Shown piece after piece: positions 50,518 through 59,765 of a DNA stretch of 64,000 bases (position 1 is the first letter of the stretch; every line of letters starts with the position of its first letter). The notes under the pieces were generated by a model. The model saw nothing but the letters and a program-made list of their open reading frames with translations. It did no database searches and was not told the DNA's origin. The DNA is from Oscillospiraceae bacterium (GTDB lineage Bacteria > Bacillota > Clostridia > Oscillospirales > Oscillospiraceae), in the NCBI GenBank assembly GCA_015067465.1, contig SVMK01000001.1:62001-126000 (forward strand), written 5' to 3'. The position numbers were made by a program, and so were the translations under genes.

Positions 50518-51579
50518 TTATTCCGCGTCTTCCGCGTCGGCTTTCAGCAGCAAAAGCGCATCCGGCGGCAGACTGATGCGCAGGGTGTCGGCCTGCAGGT
50601 TTTTCCATGTTTCCTTTTCTGTTTTCCAGGAGAGGGGAAGGGCGGCCTTCGCGCCGTCGGGGCGCAAAATGACGGTAACGGAAAAAGGATTGTCGATCAC
50701 TTCCTCCACGCTGCACAGGACGGAGTTTTCACCTTCACCGGGGCGGATATCGTGCATGCGTATGCCGACATAACGCGCTTGCTCCGGCAACTCGTTTACG
50801 GAAAGGTCGATGCCCCAGTCCGCTGCATGGATGCGATTGGAACTCAGCCGGTCGATTTTTGAAATATTCTTGCAGCCGGTGAGCAGTGCGCCGGTTTTGG
50901 TTCCGGGGGCGGCGAACACGGATTTCTTTTCGCCGCATACTTCGATCCTTCCGCCATTCATCACGGCAATGCTGTCTGCCATGCGGTAAACTTCGTTGCG
51001 CTCATGCGAAACCAGAAGCACCGTTTTGCCAAAGCTGCGGATGGCGTCGCGAACTTCCTGCTCCAGACGGAAACGCAGATGTGTGTCCAGTGCGGAGAAG
51101 GGTTCGTCCAGAAGCAAAATGCGCGGCCCGGACACCATAATGCGCGCGAGTGCCACGCGCTGCTGCTGTCCGCCGGAGAGTTGATGCGGATAACGGTCGG
51201 CAAGGTCTGCCAGTGCAAAGCGGTCAATAATCTGCCGAACGGCCTGTTCGCGCTCGGCTTTGCTTTTGCTTCGCTTGGCGCCTGCACGAATATTTTGCGC
51301 CACAGTCATGTTGGGGAACAGGGCGTAGTTTTGAAACATCAGTCCGACATGGCGCTCCTGCGGAGGCAGATTGATGTTTTTTTCTGCGTCAAACAAGGTG
51401 ACGCCGTCGAGCACGATGCGGCCTTTGTCCGGCGTTTCGATGCCCGCGATGCATTTGAGCGTCATGCTCTTGCCGCAGCCGGATGCGCCCAGCAGCGCCA
51501 GCGTTTCGTCGGCAGCTTCAAACTTTACCCTTAGGCGAAAAGAACCAAGCTTTTTTTCAATATCAACGGAAATCGACAT
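50518..51579 (-). CDS. modC: Molybdate ABC transporter ATP-binding protein
   Basis: LALLGASGCGKSMTLKCIAGIETPDKGRIVLDGVTLFDAEKNINLPPQERHVGLMFQNYALFPNMTVAQNI; LSGGQQQRVALARIMV; adjacent to modB/modA. Confidence 0.92.
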   Translation of the reverse strand: MSISVDIEKKLGSFRLRVKFEAADETLALLGASGCGKSMTLKCIAGIETPDKGRIVLDGVTLFDAEKNINLPPQERHVGLMFQNYALFPNMTVAQNIRAGAKRSKSKAEREQAVRQIIDRFALADLADRYPHQLSGGQQQRVALARIMVSGPRILLLDEPFSALDTHLRFRLEQEVRDAIRSFGKTVLLVSHERNEVYRMADSIAVMNGGRIEVCGEKKSVFAAPGTKTGALLTGCKNISKIDRLSSNRIHAADWGIDLSVNELPEQARYVGIRMHDIRPGEGENSVLCSVEEVIDNPFSVTVILRPDGAKAALPLSWKTEKETWKNLQADTLRISLPPDALLLLKADAEDAE

Positions 51580-51580
51580 A

Positions 51581-52255
51581 TCAGCCGCCTCCTTTCTCGC
51601 TGCTGTTTTTCTTCTCGAGGGTGTTGACAGCCAGCAGAACAACAAAGGAAATGGCCATATTCAGCATAACCCATTTGAAAGCCAGTGCATCGTTGTTTGT
51701 GCGCCACAGATGGTAAACCGTGGTGGATATGGTGGCGGTGCGGCCCGGCGTGTAGCCTGCGATCATGTTCGTTGCGCCGTATTCGCCAAGGGCGCGGGCA
51801 AAGGCCAGCACCGTTCCCGCCAGAATGCCCTGCCTGCAGCACGGCATTCGGATGCGCCAGAAAATATATGTGTTTGAAAGGCCGAGACTCTGCCCCGAAT
51901 AGGTCAGCGTTTCGTCAAACGCCTCAAACGCCCCTCGCGCGGTGCGATACATCAGCGGAAAAATCACAACCACGGTGGCGAAAACGGCAGACCACCAGGT
52001 CATTGTGAGCTTGATTCCAAAGGCGCTGAGCATCCATGCGCCGACGAGCCGCCTGGGGCCGAGAACGCGAAGGAGCAGATAGCCCACAACCGTGGGAGGC
52101 AAAACCAAAGGAAGCGTCAGAACAACATCAAGAACACCCTTGACCACCCGCGGTGCTTTGGAGATATAGTAGGCCGCAAAAATGCCAACAAAAAATATAA
52201 TCACGGTGCTGATTCCCGCAATGCGCAGAGAATTATAAAGAGGAAACCAATCCAT
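51581..52255 (-). CDS. modB: Molybdate ABC transporter permease
   Basis: MDWFPLYNSLRIAGISTVIIFFVGIFAAYYI..VLTLPLVLPPTVVGYLLL..ARALGEYGATNMIAGYTPGRTATI. Confidence 0.94.
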   Translation of the reverse strand: MDWFPLYNSLRIAGISTVIIFFVGIFAAYYISKAPRVVKGVLDVVLTLPLVLPPTVVGYLLLRVLGPRRLVGAWMLSAFGIKLTMTWWSAVFATVVVIFPLMYRTARGAFEAFDETLTYSGQSLGLSNTYIFWRIRMPCCRQGILAGTVLAFARALGEYGATNMIAGYTPGRTATISTTVYHLWRTNNDALAFKWVMLNMAISFVVLLAVNTLEKKNSSEKGGG

Positions 52256-52321
52256 TGCCGTCACTTCCTTTGCGATGGAGATTACGACGGAGCGTGATGC
52301 CCCGAATAAAAATGAACTTTC

Positions 52322-53143
52322 CTATGCCATGGGGGTGAAGCCGACATTTTCAAACACAGCGTCAGCCTCAGCGGTGGTGAGGTATTCCAGAAACGCCTTT
52401 GCAGCGTCAGCATTTTTGGAACTTTTCATAACGGCTGCGGGGTAAATCACCTGCCCGCACATCCCGGCATCGGCGGTGTCCACAACGGTGAGACCGGCAG
52501 AGAATGCATCGGTTTGATAGATGATGCCGCAGTCCACGGCGGCTTCGGATACCTGTGTGGTAACTTCCTTTACGTTGGAGCAGTAGGTGATGACACCGGC
52601 AGAGGCCAGATTTTCTTCGGAAAGTTCATAATGCCAGAGAATTTTTTGCGTGTACTGCCCAACGGGAACGTCGGAGTTGCCCATGGCGAGCATCGCAGAG
52701 CCGTTTTTCAAGCCTGCAATCAAAGCATCATAGGAATTGATACCGGCGGGATTCCCTTTGGGCACGGCGAGCGCGACCTTGTTTTCAAGAATATCAAAGC
52801 GAGTGCCTTCCAGAACGAAGTCCGAACCGTCGGCGTTGACCTCAGCGGAAGCGGTAATGTCCAGCTGGTTCATCTGCTTTTGTCCGGCGGAGATGAAAAT
52901 ATCGGCATCGGCGCCTTCCTGAATCTGCGTTTTCAGGGTGCCGGAAGAGTCAAAGTTAAAGACGATGGTGACATTTTCATTGGCTTCCATGTACTTGCTG
53001 CCCAGTTCTGTGAGGGTTTCGGTCATGGAGGCAGCGGCAAAAACGGTCAGTTCGGTTTTTTCAGCCGATTTTTCGCCGCAGGCGGAAAGCGACAGGCTGA
53101 TGAAGCCTGCGAGAATCAGCATAAGAAGGTTTCTTTTTTTCAT
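52322..53143 (-). CDS. modA: Molybdate ABC transporter substrate-binding lipoprotein
   Basis: MKKRNLLMLILAGFISLSLSACG lipobox; LTVFAAASMTETLTELGSKYMEANENVTIVFNFDSSGTLKTQIQEGADADIFISAG. Confidence 0.95.
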   Translation of the reverse strand: MKKRNLLMLILAGFISLSLSACGEKSAEKTELTVFAAASMTETLTELGSKYMEANENVTIVFNFDSSGTLKTQIQEGADADIFISAGQKQMNQLDITASAEVNADGSDFVLEGTRFDILENKVALAVPKGNPAGINSYDALIAGLKNGSAMLAMGNSDVPVGQYTQKILWHYELSEENLASAGVITYCSNVKEVTTQVSEAAVDCGIIYQTDAFSAGLTVVDTADAGMCGQVIYPAAVMKSSKNADAAKAFLEYLTTAEADAVFENVGFTPMA

Positions 53144-53167
53144 GCAGCGAGCTCCTTGAATTTGATG

Positions 53168-53203
53168 CAAAAAGGCAGACTGTCCCGAAAAAGACAGTCT
53201 GCC
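53168..53203 (-). terminator. Intrinsic terminator in the modA leader
   Basis: Minus strand GGCAGACTGTC tttttcgg GACAGTCTGCC TTTTT. Confidence 0.85.
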
Positions 53204-53214
53204 CGATAAATGCA

Positions 53215-53395
53215 TACGGACAAGGGCATACCGCGGCGATATGTCCCTGGATGGAAACTGTCTCCTTCTCAAGTGCGGAAAGCCATGCCGTTTCCAGCAT
53301 AACTCTGGGACCTGCGAAATAACTTCACAGAATCGGCCGCAAACCATAGCAGCTGCCTTAGGTTCCACGGCTCGGAAACAAAATGCGGTTTTGAT
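53215..53395 (-). ncRNA. Structured cis-regulatory leader of modABC, candidate molybdenum/tungsten-cofactor (Moco/Tuco) riboswitch
   Basis: Minus-strand RNA with several helices: ccgca/tgcgg, ctgtgaa/ttcgcag, gtccc/gggac, ctggaaac/gtttcc, preceding an intrinsic terminator and modA. Class assignment is by genomic context only. Confidence 0.55.
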
Positions 53396-53526
53396 TAAAA
53401 ATGCAGCGACAAAGCTGCCGACGCATTGCTCTGCTTCAAAGATATTACGCCGAAGGGGCGTTTGTCAAGGTGTTCCGTACGCTTGCGCGCAGGGCTCCGG
53501 CGTATGTGCCTTTGACGAAGCTCGGC

Positions 53527-53670
53527 TTACCGATCTTTCACACAGCAGCCGATGACAGCAAGAATCAGCCCCAATGCCGCAACGCAGATTGCAATAAAAT
53601 CAAATGATGAAAATGCGATGCCGAGCAGGCTGACGCATATGCCGACAATGCCGAGTTTGATTCCTTTCAT
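53527..53670 (-). CDS. Small hydrophobic membrane protein (47 aa)
   Basis: MKGIKLGIVGICVSLLGIAFSSFDFIAICVAALGLILAVIGCCVKDR; RBS aggagcgtg upstream. Confidence 0.6.
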   Translation of the reverse strand: MKGIKLGIVGICVSLLGIAFSSFDFIAICVAALGLILAVIGCCVKDR

Positions 53671-53699
53671 ATTTACACGCTCCTTGGATGCATTGGTTT

Positions 53700-54065
53700 T
53701 CAGTTGTTTGCTTTTATGGTTTCCGAAATTGTTTTCAGCTGATTGACCAGTTCGGCTTCTCTGCCGATATAGCTGTCGGCGCTGAACATCAGTGTGTTCC
53801 ATAAATCGTGCAGCTGATTGGCAGGCACGCTGTTGTCGCAAAACTGATAGGCGGCGTAGATGTTGCTGACCAGTGCCTGCGCTGCGGCGGCATCAGCCAA
53901 AGCGTTGGATTCGGCTTTGTCGATCGCAAAGGATATCAGCGTGCAGCAGCGCTGCGCGCGAGCATCGCGGTGGTTTCGTTCCTGTATCTGCCGGCCGGCC
54001 AGAAAGGCAATCATAATCAGCGCTGCGACTGCTATACCGACCAGAATCTTTTTTGCGTGCTTCAT
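53700..54065 (-). CDS. Hypothetical membrane-anchored protein
   Basis: MKHAKKILVGIAVAALIMIAFLAGRQIQERNH.. single N-terminal TM. Confidence 0.6.
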   Translation of the reverse strand: MKHAKKILVGIAVAALIMIAFLAGRQIQERNHRDARAQRCCTLISFAIDKAESNALADAAAAQALVSNIYAAYQFCDNSVPANQLHDLWNTLMFSADSYIGREAELVNQLKTISETIKANN

Positions 54066-54215
54066 TGGGGGCCTTTCGTGAACATCTGCATATATTCCGG
54101 CGCATAAGACGGCTGCGAAAATTTCGCGTCCGAAAGCGTCGGTGCAATCATATTAGCACATTTTCAACCGCAAGGCAATCTTTGCGTTTGTTCATCCGCG
54201 TGGACGATGTATTCA

Positions 54216-54258
54216 AAATCCTCCGCAAGCATTGCATGACAATGCTTGCGGAGGATTT
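54216..54258 (-). terminator. Terminator downstream of the MCP gene
   Basis: Perfect 19-bp stem aaatcctccgcaagcattg/caatgcttgcggaggattt, minus-strand tail ATTTTG. Confidence 0.75.
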
Positions 54259-54327
54259 GACGGTAAAGGCAATTGCTTGAAAGCGCTCATGAGGAAACCG
54301 TGCGCAGCGAACCGTGCGCAGTTTCTC

Positions 54328-56379
54328 TCAAACCTTGAAACGAGATATCAGTTCGCGCATTTTCTGCGCCTCGTCGGAGAGCTCCTTGCTGGCGGAGGCG
54401 CTTTCCTGCGCGGTTTCGGAATTTGTCTGGATCAGATGAGAAATATCCTTGATTCCGTCTGCGATCTGGGTGACCTCTTCGGCCTGCGTCCGGGAGAGCG
54501 TCACGATCTCCTGAATGATCTGATAAACCTGCTGCGCAATCAAAACCACCTGCTTGAGGGACTCCGCGGTGGCGTCGGACAGTCCGGCCCCGCCGTCCAC
54601 CATGCTGATGGAGGTGTTGATCAGCTCGGTTGTGTTTTTGGCGGCTTCGGCACTTTTTGCAGCCAGATTGCGCACTTCGTCGGCCACAACGGCAAAGCCT
54701 TTGCCGGCTTCGCCCGCCCGGGCGGCCTCAACCGAGGCATTGAGCGCCAGAATGTTGGTTTGGAAGGAAATATCGTTAATGGTATTGTTGACGGTGCTGA
54801 TTTGATGAGAGGATTCGCTGATGCGGTGCATGGCTTCCGTCATTTGCGACATTTGGCGGTTGCTTTCGCTCAGCTTTTCGGTGATCTCCGTGGTGATGCC
54901 GCCGGCGTCTTTGCATTTGTCCGCATTGTCGGAAACGAGGCGGGAAACCTTGTCGCAGCTATGCACCAGCGTGTCGATCTGTGCGGCCTGAACCAGAGCG
55001 CTCTGCGAGAGGTTTTGTGAGCCGGCTGCCACCTGGTCGGAAGAGAGCGCAACCTGCTCGGCAGCGCCGCGAATGCCGCCGATCACCTGATTGAGCGTGA
55101 GGGAGATATGGTGGATGCAGGTTTGAATCTGCTGGAAGTCTCCGCGGTAATCGCATTGCGTCTGAACGCGCAGGTCGCCCTCTGCAATCTGCGTAAGGAT
55201 GCGGGAAATCTCGCCGATAACCTCCTGCAGATAGGCCGTTGTGCCCTGGAAGGTTCTGGCAAGCTGACCGATTTCGTCGTCGGTTTCCACTTCATACTTC
55301 ACGCTCAGATTGCCCTGCTCGATTTCTTCTGCCGCCATAACCACCTGACGGATGGGCTTGAGACGAACCAGCAGGAAACGCATCAGATACGACAGCGCCA
55401 CGACCAGCGCGACCATGGCGATGGCGAGACCGATGAACAGCTGGATGGCCAAACGGTCGGTGTTGATCTGCCGGGGATAGGAAAGGCCCAGCGTCCAGCC
55501 GGTTGCGGCGTTGGTTTTTTCAAGAAACACCTTGCCCTCGCCGTCGTAATCCGTGGCGCGGTACAGTTCCGAAGCGCCGGAGAGCGTGCCGAGAAACGTT
55601 GTGTCGGACAGCTCGGAAATGTTGTGAACAACCTCGCCGGAGGGGGCGTAGTCGGGGTTTGCGTGGCTGAGGATATTGCCCTCGTTGTCCAGAAGATAAA
55701 GATATGCGGCGTGTTCGCTGTCGTAAATCTCGTTGTAGCTGTCATACTGCGTTGCAATGGCACGAACCTCGTCGATATAAAGGTCTCGGCCCAGCACGCC
55801 ATAGAGCTGGCCGTCCAGATTCACGGGAACGGAAATCGTGATGATGAATTCGCCCGTGGTGGCGTCCACATACGGGGTGGAAACATAGATGCCGCCGCTT
55901 TTGGCGGGAACTTTGTAGTATTCGTTCTGTGTCGGCGTATATCCGGGTTCCGGAACCCAACCGTCTCCGCAGAGCATTTTGTCGTTCGGATAGACCAGAT
56001 AATCCGCGATGACGCCCTTGCCGATGCCGTAATTGGTGGAATCTGTCAGCAGCTTGAGGATGGCTTCATCCGTGCGCGCTTCCGCATCCAGCGCTTCAAT
56101 GTTGTGCTTCAGAATGTTGACATGCTCCATTCGGACGGAAATCCACTTGTCAACAATATCCTCATAGTAGTTGATCTGCTCAAACAGGAGATCCTGCGTG
56201 TCGTTGAGCATCATTTCGCGTGTAACCACAAAATTGCTCACAAAAATCAGCATAACGGAAAGAACATAAACGAGAAACACCGTTTTTCCGATTCGGGCTG
56301 CCAGAGAATGCTTTCGGGACAGCTTTGCGGGAGCTGCTTCGCTTGCTTGAGATGTTTTTTTGCTGCGCTTTTCTTTCAC
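54328..56379 (-). CDS. Methyl-accepting chemotaxis protein (Cache sensor, HAMP, MCP signal domain)
   Basis: dCache-like [66 protein letters not shown]. Confidence 0.95.
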   Translation of the reverse strand: MKEKRSKKTSQASEAAPAKLSRKHSLAARIGKTVFLVYVLSVMLIFVSNFVVTREMMLNDTQDLLFEQINYYEDIVDKWISVRMEHVNILKHNIEALDAEARTDEAILKLLTDSTNYGIGKGVIADYLVYPNDKMLCGDGWVPEPGYTPTQNEYYKVPAKSGGIYVSTPYVDATTGEFIITISVPVNLDGQLYGVLGRDLYIDEVRAIATQYDSYNEIYDSEHAAYLYLLDNEGNILSHANPDYAPSGEVVHNISELSDTTFLGTLSGASELYRATDYDGEGKVFLEKTNAATGWTLGLSYPRQINTDRLAIQLFIGLAIAMVALVVALSYLMRFLLVRLKPIRQVVMAAEEIEQGNLSVKYEVETDDEIGQLARTFQGTTAYLQEVIGEISRILTQIAEGDLRVQTQCDYRGDFQQIQTCIHHISLTLNQVIGGIRGAAEQVALSSDQVAAGSQNLSQSALVQAAQIDTLVHSCDKVSRLVSDNADKCKDAGGITTEITEKLSESNRQMSQMTEAMHRISESSHQISTVNNTINDISFQTNILALNASVEAARAGEAGKGFAVVADEVRNLAAKSAEAAKNTTELINTSISMVDGGAGLSDATAESLKQVVLIAQQVYQIIQEIVTLSRTQAEEVTQIADGIKDISHLIQTNSETAQESASASKELSDEAQKMRELISRFKV

Positions 56380-56486
56380 AAGATATTCCTCCCCGGTAGT
56401 AGTTTCAAATAGGGGGTGTAATTATACACATTTTATATCAAATTCTGGAAAAACACAAGATGTTGTAGAAAGCAGAGACAAAAAAA

Positions 56487-56523
56487 CACCCGAAACCAAA
56501 CCTTCGCGGGATGGTTTCGGGTG
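56487..56523 (-). terminator. Terminator after the DHH phosphoesterase gene
   Basis: cacccgaaacc ... ggtttcgggtg flanked by aaaaaa (U-tract on the minus strand). Confidence 0.75.
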
Positions 56524-56576
56524 ATTTTTGAATCTTTCCCGCGCCGTGCGGAACTTTGGGCTGAAAACAGGTGTGC

Positions 56577-57569
56577 TCAGGTGCCGCAGATTTCCTTTGC
56601 GCAGCTGTCCAGTGCCTCCAGAAACAGCGTTCTGATCCGATCCTCCGGGAAATTGCCCAGCAGAGGAATCGCATCGCTGGGGATCAGTCCGCCTGCCATG
56701 CCGGCGTGACCGCCGCCGTCGCCCACGCCGCTCAGCGCGCCGTGAATCAGCTGCCCTGCGTGGACGCGCTCAGTCTCCGAGCGCACGGAAATTTTGATGC
56801 CGTCCGGTCGGGTGGCGCACACCACGGCAATGTCAACCTCGTCAAGGAAGAGGATGAAATCGGAGATGGTAGCGATCAAAGCGTCGGGGCAGGCAAAGGG
56901 GATAAAACAGATTCCGTTTTTGCCGTAAAGCTGTATGCTGTCGATGGCGGCGCCGTAGGCTTTCAGATCGGTAAACTCCATGTTGTTGCGCTCCAGACGG
57001 GTCAGCTTTGCCTGGTCGCACAGGGGGAGCAGGAAGCCAAACATCTCAATGTCCGGCGGCGTTACACCCCGGCTGAATTGCAGGGTGTCCATTTTCAGGC
57101 CGTAAAGCAGCGCTGTGGCAACATCGCGGTCCGGCGTGAGGCCCAGCTTGGCGTAATATTCCGCGATGAGGGTGGCACAGGCACCGGTCATGCGAATATC
57201 GCAGTATTGGTATTCCGCTTCAACAAATACGGGGTGGTGGTCGATGCAGGCCACTTCGTTCCCGATAAAATCCGTGATGTTGCCGGCGTTTTTCTGGCTG
57301 TCCACACAGATGATATAGTCTGATTCAGTCATTTTCCCGCGAAGCTCGTCATAGGAGTGTATTTCTATGTCAAAGGCCTCCAGCATCTTTGCCGCGCTCA
57401 GCTTGTCGATTCGGCCTGCATAGCAAAGCTCCGAGGCAATGCCCAGATGCGCCAGCAGCTTTTGCAGCCCGAAAGCCGAGCCGATGGCATCCGGATCGGG
57501 GAAATTATGGGTTTGGATGTACACGGTTTTATCCCGGCAGAGTGCTGCCAACTGCATGATATCATTCAT
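56577..57569 (-). CDS. DHH/DHHA1 family phosphoesterase (NrnA-like)
   Basis: VYIQTHNFPDPDAIGSAFGLQKLLAHLG; ACIDHHPVF; GDGGGHAGMAGG (DHHA1). Confidence 0.9.
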   Translation of the reverse strand: MNDIMQLAALCRDKTVYIQTHNFPDPDAIGSAFGLQKLLAHLGIASELCYAGRIDKLSAAKMLEAFDIEIHSYDELRGKMTESDYIICVDSQKNAGNITDFIGNEVACIDHHPVFVEAEYQYCDIRMTGACATLIAEYYAKLGLTPDRDVATALLYGLKMDTLQFSRGVTPPDIEMFGFLLPLCDQAKLTRLERNNMEFTDLKAYGAAIDSIQLYGKNGICFIPFACPDALIATISDFILFLDEVDIAVVCATRPDGIKISVRSETERVHAGQLIHGALSGVGDGGGHAGMAGGLIPSDAIPLLGNFPEDRIRTLFLEALDSCAKEICGT

Positions 57570-57720
57570 AACAGTGTCCTCCTGATTGTTCGTCGTGGGA
57601 GCGATGAAGATGGGGCGTGGGTGAGCGGTTTGCGATGAAGCTGCGCCAGCGTTTTTCATGCCGTCAAACGCGTTTTGCAGCATCCGCCTTTGCTGAGCTT
57701 GCTTTGCAAAGTATACCACA

Positions 57721-57749
57721 AAAATACCGCAAATGCACCGCGAAGTCAA
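57721..57749 (-). promoter_or_regulatory. Candidate promoter for the DHH gene
   Basis: Minus strand TTGACT - 17 bp - TATTTT. Confidence 0.45.
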
Positions 57750-57772
57750 GAACGTTCTGCAAAATGAGAAAC

Positions 57773-57803
57773 CCGAAAACCCTGCATTTTCAAGGGTTTT
57801 CGG
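57773..57803 (-). terminator. Terminator after the GMP synthase gene
   Basis: ccgaaaaccct gcattttca agggttttcgg. Confidence 0.65.
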
Positions 57804-57823
57804 ATGCAGTAGTCTGATTGGAT

Positions 57824-58804
57824 TTACTCCCACTCGATTGTTCCGATGGGCTTCGGCGTGAGATCGTAGAGCACGCGGTTGATGCCTTCCACTTCGTGGG
57901 TGATGCGGTCGGTGATTTTATGGAGCAGGGCGTAGGGCAGCTCCTCGATGGTGGCGGACATGGCATCGGTGGTGTTGACCGCGCGGATGATGGCGGGCCA
58001 GCCTTCGTAACGCTTGCCGTCGCGCACGCCGACGCTCTTGGTGTCGGGCACGGCGATGAAATACTGCCAAACCTTGCCGGCGAGGCCTGCATTGTCAAAC
58101 TCCTCGCGCAAAATAGCGTCCGCTTCGCGCAGCGCGTGCAGACGGTCGCGGGTGATGGCACCGAGGCAGCGCACGCCCAGACCGGGGCCGGGGAAGGGCT
58201 GACGGTAAACCATGTTGTGGGGCAGGCCGAGCGCTTCGCCGACCACGCGAACTTCGTCTTTGTAGAGCAGCTTGACCGGCTCAACCAGCTCCATCTTCAT
58301 ATCCTCGGGCAGACCGCCGACGTTGTGGTGTGCTTTCACGCCGTCGGATTCCAGAATGTCGGGATAAATGGTGCCCTGTGCCAAAAAGTCGATACCTTCC
58401 AGCTTGGAGGACTCTTCATCAAAGACCTTGATAAACTCCGCGCCGATGATCTTGCGCTTGCGCTCGGGCTCGCTGACGCCTGCCAGAAGATCCAGGAAAC
58501 GGTCGGTTGCATCCACATAGATGAGGTTGGCGTCCAGCTCTTTGCCGAACACTTCGATTACCTGTTCGCTTTCGCCTTTGCGCATCAGGCCGTGGTTGAC
58601 ATGCACACAGACCAGCTGCTTGCCGACTGCTTTGATCAGCAGCGCGGCAACAACGGAAGAATCCACGCCGCCGGAGAGGGCGAGCAGGACCTTCTTGTCG
58701 CCGATCTGCGCACGCAGCGCGGCAACCTGTTCTTCAATAAAAGCCGCGGCCAGAGCGGGCGTGGTGATGCGGGCCATGGTCTCGGGACGGACGTTAAAAG
58801 ACAT
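57824..58804 (-). CDS. guaA: GMP synthase, ATP-pyrophosphatase/dimerisation subunit only (no glutamine amidotransferase domain)
   Basis: VLLALSGGVDSSVVAALLIKAVGKQLVCVHVNHGLMRKGESEQVIEVF; YRQPFPGPGLGVRCLGAITRDRL; ends NRVLYDLTPKPIGTIEWE. Upstream is intergenic, no GATase. Confidence 0.93.
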   Translation of the reverse strand: MSFNVRPETMARITTPALAAAFIEEQVAALRAQIGDKKVLLALSGGVDSSVVAALLIKAVGKQLVCVHVNHGLMRKGESEQVIEVFGKELDANLIYVDATDRFLDLLAGVSEPERKRKIIGAEFIKVFDEESSKLEGIDFLAQGTIYPDILESDGVKAHHNVGGLPEDMKMELVEPVKLLYKDEVRVVGEALGLPHNMVYRQPFPGPGLGVRCLGAITRDRLHALREADAILREEFDNAGLAGKVWQYFIAVPDTKSVGVRDGKRYEGWPAIIRAVNTTDAMSATIEELPYALLHKITDRITHEVEGINRVLYDLTPKPIGTIEWE

Positions 58805-58839
58805 GTGGGTTCCCTCCGATACAATAAATTCATGCGATA

Positions 58840-58868
58840 ATTATACAAGTATCGCTCGTGTAGTGCAA
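58840..58868 (-). promoter_or_regulatory. Sigma70-type promoter for the GMP synthase gene
   Basis: Minus strand TTGCAC - 17 bp - TATAAT. Confidence 0.6.
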
Positions 58869-58892
58869 GAAAAAATGTCTGAAAAATATGCA

Positions 58893-58933
58893 AAAAATGA
58901 CAGGCTCCGTTATAGCGGAATTCTGTCATTTTT
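58893..58933 (-). terminator. Terminator after nadE
   Basis: aaaaatgacag ... ctgtcattttt, 11 bp stem. Confidence 0.75.
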
Positions 58934-58939
58934 AACTGT

Positions 58940-59680
58940 TTATTCCGCTTCGTAAACCGTGGGCATACGCATCTTGTGCGCGCTGGCCGCGTGGTAACGG
59001 TCGATCACGGCGCGATCGGCGTCGTTTGCCGTGCCGCTGAGCAGATATTCGTCGATGGCGGCGTAACTCACGCCCATTTCTTTTTCGTCCGTCTGGCCTT
59101 CAAAAAGCCCTGCGGAGGGCGCTTTTTCGATGATGGAACGCGGCGCTTTCAAGAATTCGAGAAATTCGTAAACTTCTCTTACGGTGAGGTCGGCGATGGG
59201 ATTGAAGTCGCACGCGCCGTCGCCCCATTTGGTGAAGTAGCCCATATAGCGTTCGCTGCGGTTGCCGGTTCCGGCAACAAGGCGGTTTTCGCTGCCAGCG
59301 ATGGCATAGAGCGTTGTCATGCGAAGGCGCGGCGCGATGTTTGCGGTGGAGGAGGGGAGCATATCCACGGCGCTGCTTAGTGCGCTCAGCATGGCTTCGC
59401 GTGCCGCGGTGAGGTCAACACGGCGTGTTTCGATGCCGTATTGCTGCGCGGCGGCAATGGCGTCATCGGCGTCGCGACCGTAATTTTGTGAGGAAGCGCA
59501 GGGCATTACGACGCCAACCGTGTTGTCGCAGGCGGCTTTGCAGAGAATGCCGACAAGCGTGCAGTCCTTGCCGCCGGAGTTGCCGTAGATGATGCCGGCG
59601 GAATGGGCCTGCGCAACAAGGCTGCGGATGAAAGCAACACGGCTGTCAAATTCTTTCTGATAGTCTCTCAATGCTGTCAA
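58940..59680 (-). CDS. nadE: Ammonia-dependent NAD+ synthase, probable TTG start
   Basis: IIYGNSGGKDCTLVGILCKAA; LVAGTGNRSERYMGYFTKWGDGACDFNPIADLTVREVYEFLEFL; gaaaggag RBS just upstream of TTG ACA GCA. Confidence 0.88.
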   Translation of the reverse strand: MTALRDYQKEFDSRVAFIRSLVAQAHSAGIIYGNSGGKDCTLVGILCKAACDNTVGVVMPCASSQNYGRDADDAIAAAQQYGIETRRVDLTAAREAMLSALSSAVDMLPSSTANIAPRLRMTTLYAIAGSENRLVAGTGNRSERYMGYFTKWGDGACDFNPIADLTVREVYEFLEFLKAPRSIIEKAPSAGLFEGQTDEKEMGVSYAAIDEYLLSGTANDADRAVIDRYHAASAHKMRMPTVYEAE

Positions 59681-59724
59681 AGCTCCTTTCAAAAGGCGGT
59701 GCGCAAAAGCGCTGCGGGTGAAAA

Positions 59725-59751
59725 AGCGAGGGACAGGCAAGGTCCCTCGCT
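59725..59751 (-). terminator. Terminator after the phosphorelay operon
   Basis: agcgagggac aggcaag gtccctcgct, minus-strand TTTTTC tail. Confidence 0.75.
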
Positions 59752-59765
59752 GTGGGGGTGCGGTT

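Noticed and set aside
52322-53368. 348-aa version of ModA starting at 53368
   Set aside because: The extra 75 N-terminal residues are translated from the structured leader/terminator; the lipoprotein signal begins at 53143.
54216-54258. Possible IS terminal inverted repeat or MITE (19-bp perfect inverted repeat)
   Set aside because: Only a 5-nt loop, no transposase or target duplication; best explained as the MCP terminator.
56577-57833. 418-aa version of the DHH protein
   Set aside because: The N-terminal 88 residues cover an intergenic region containing a promoter and the guaA terminator; the conserved domain starts at 57569.
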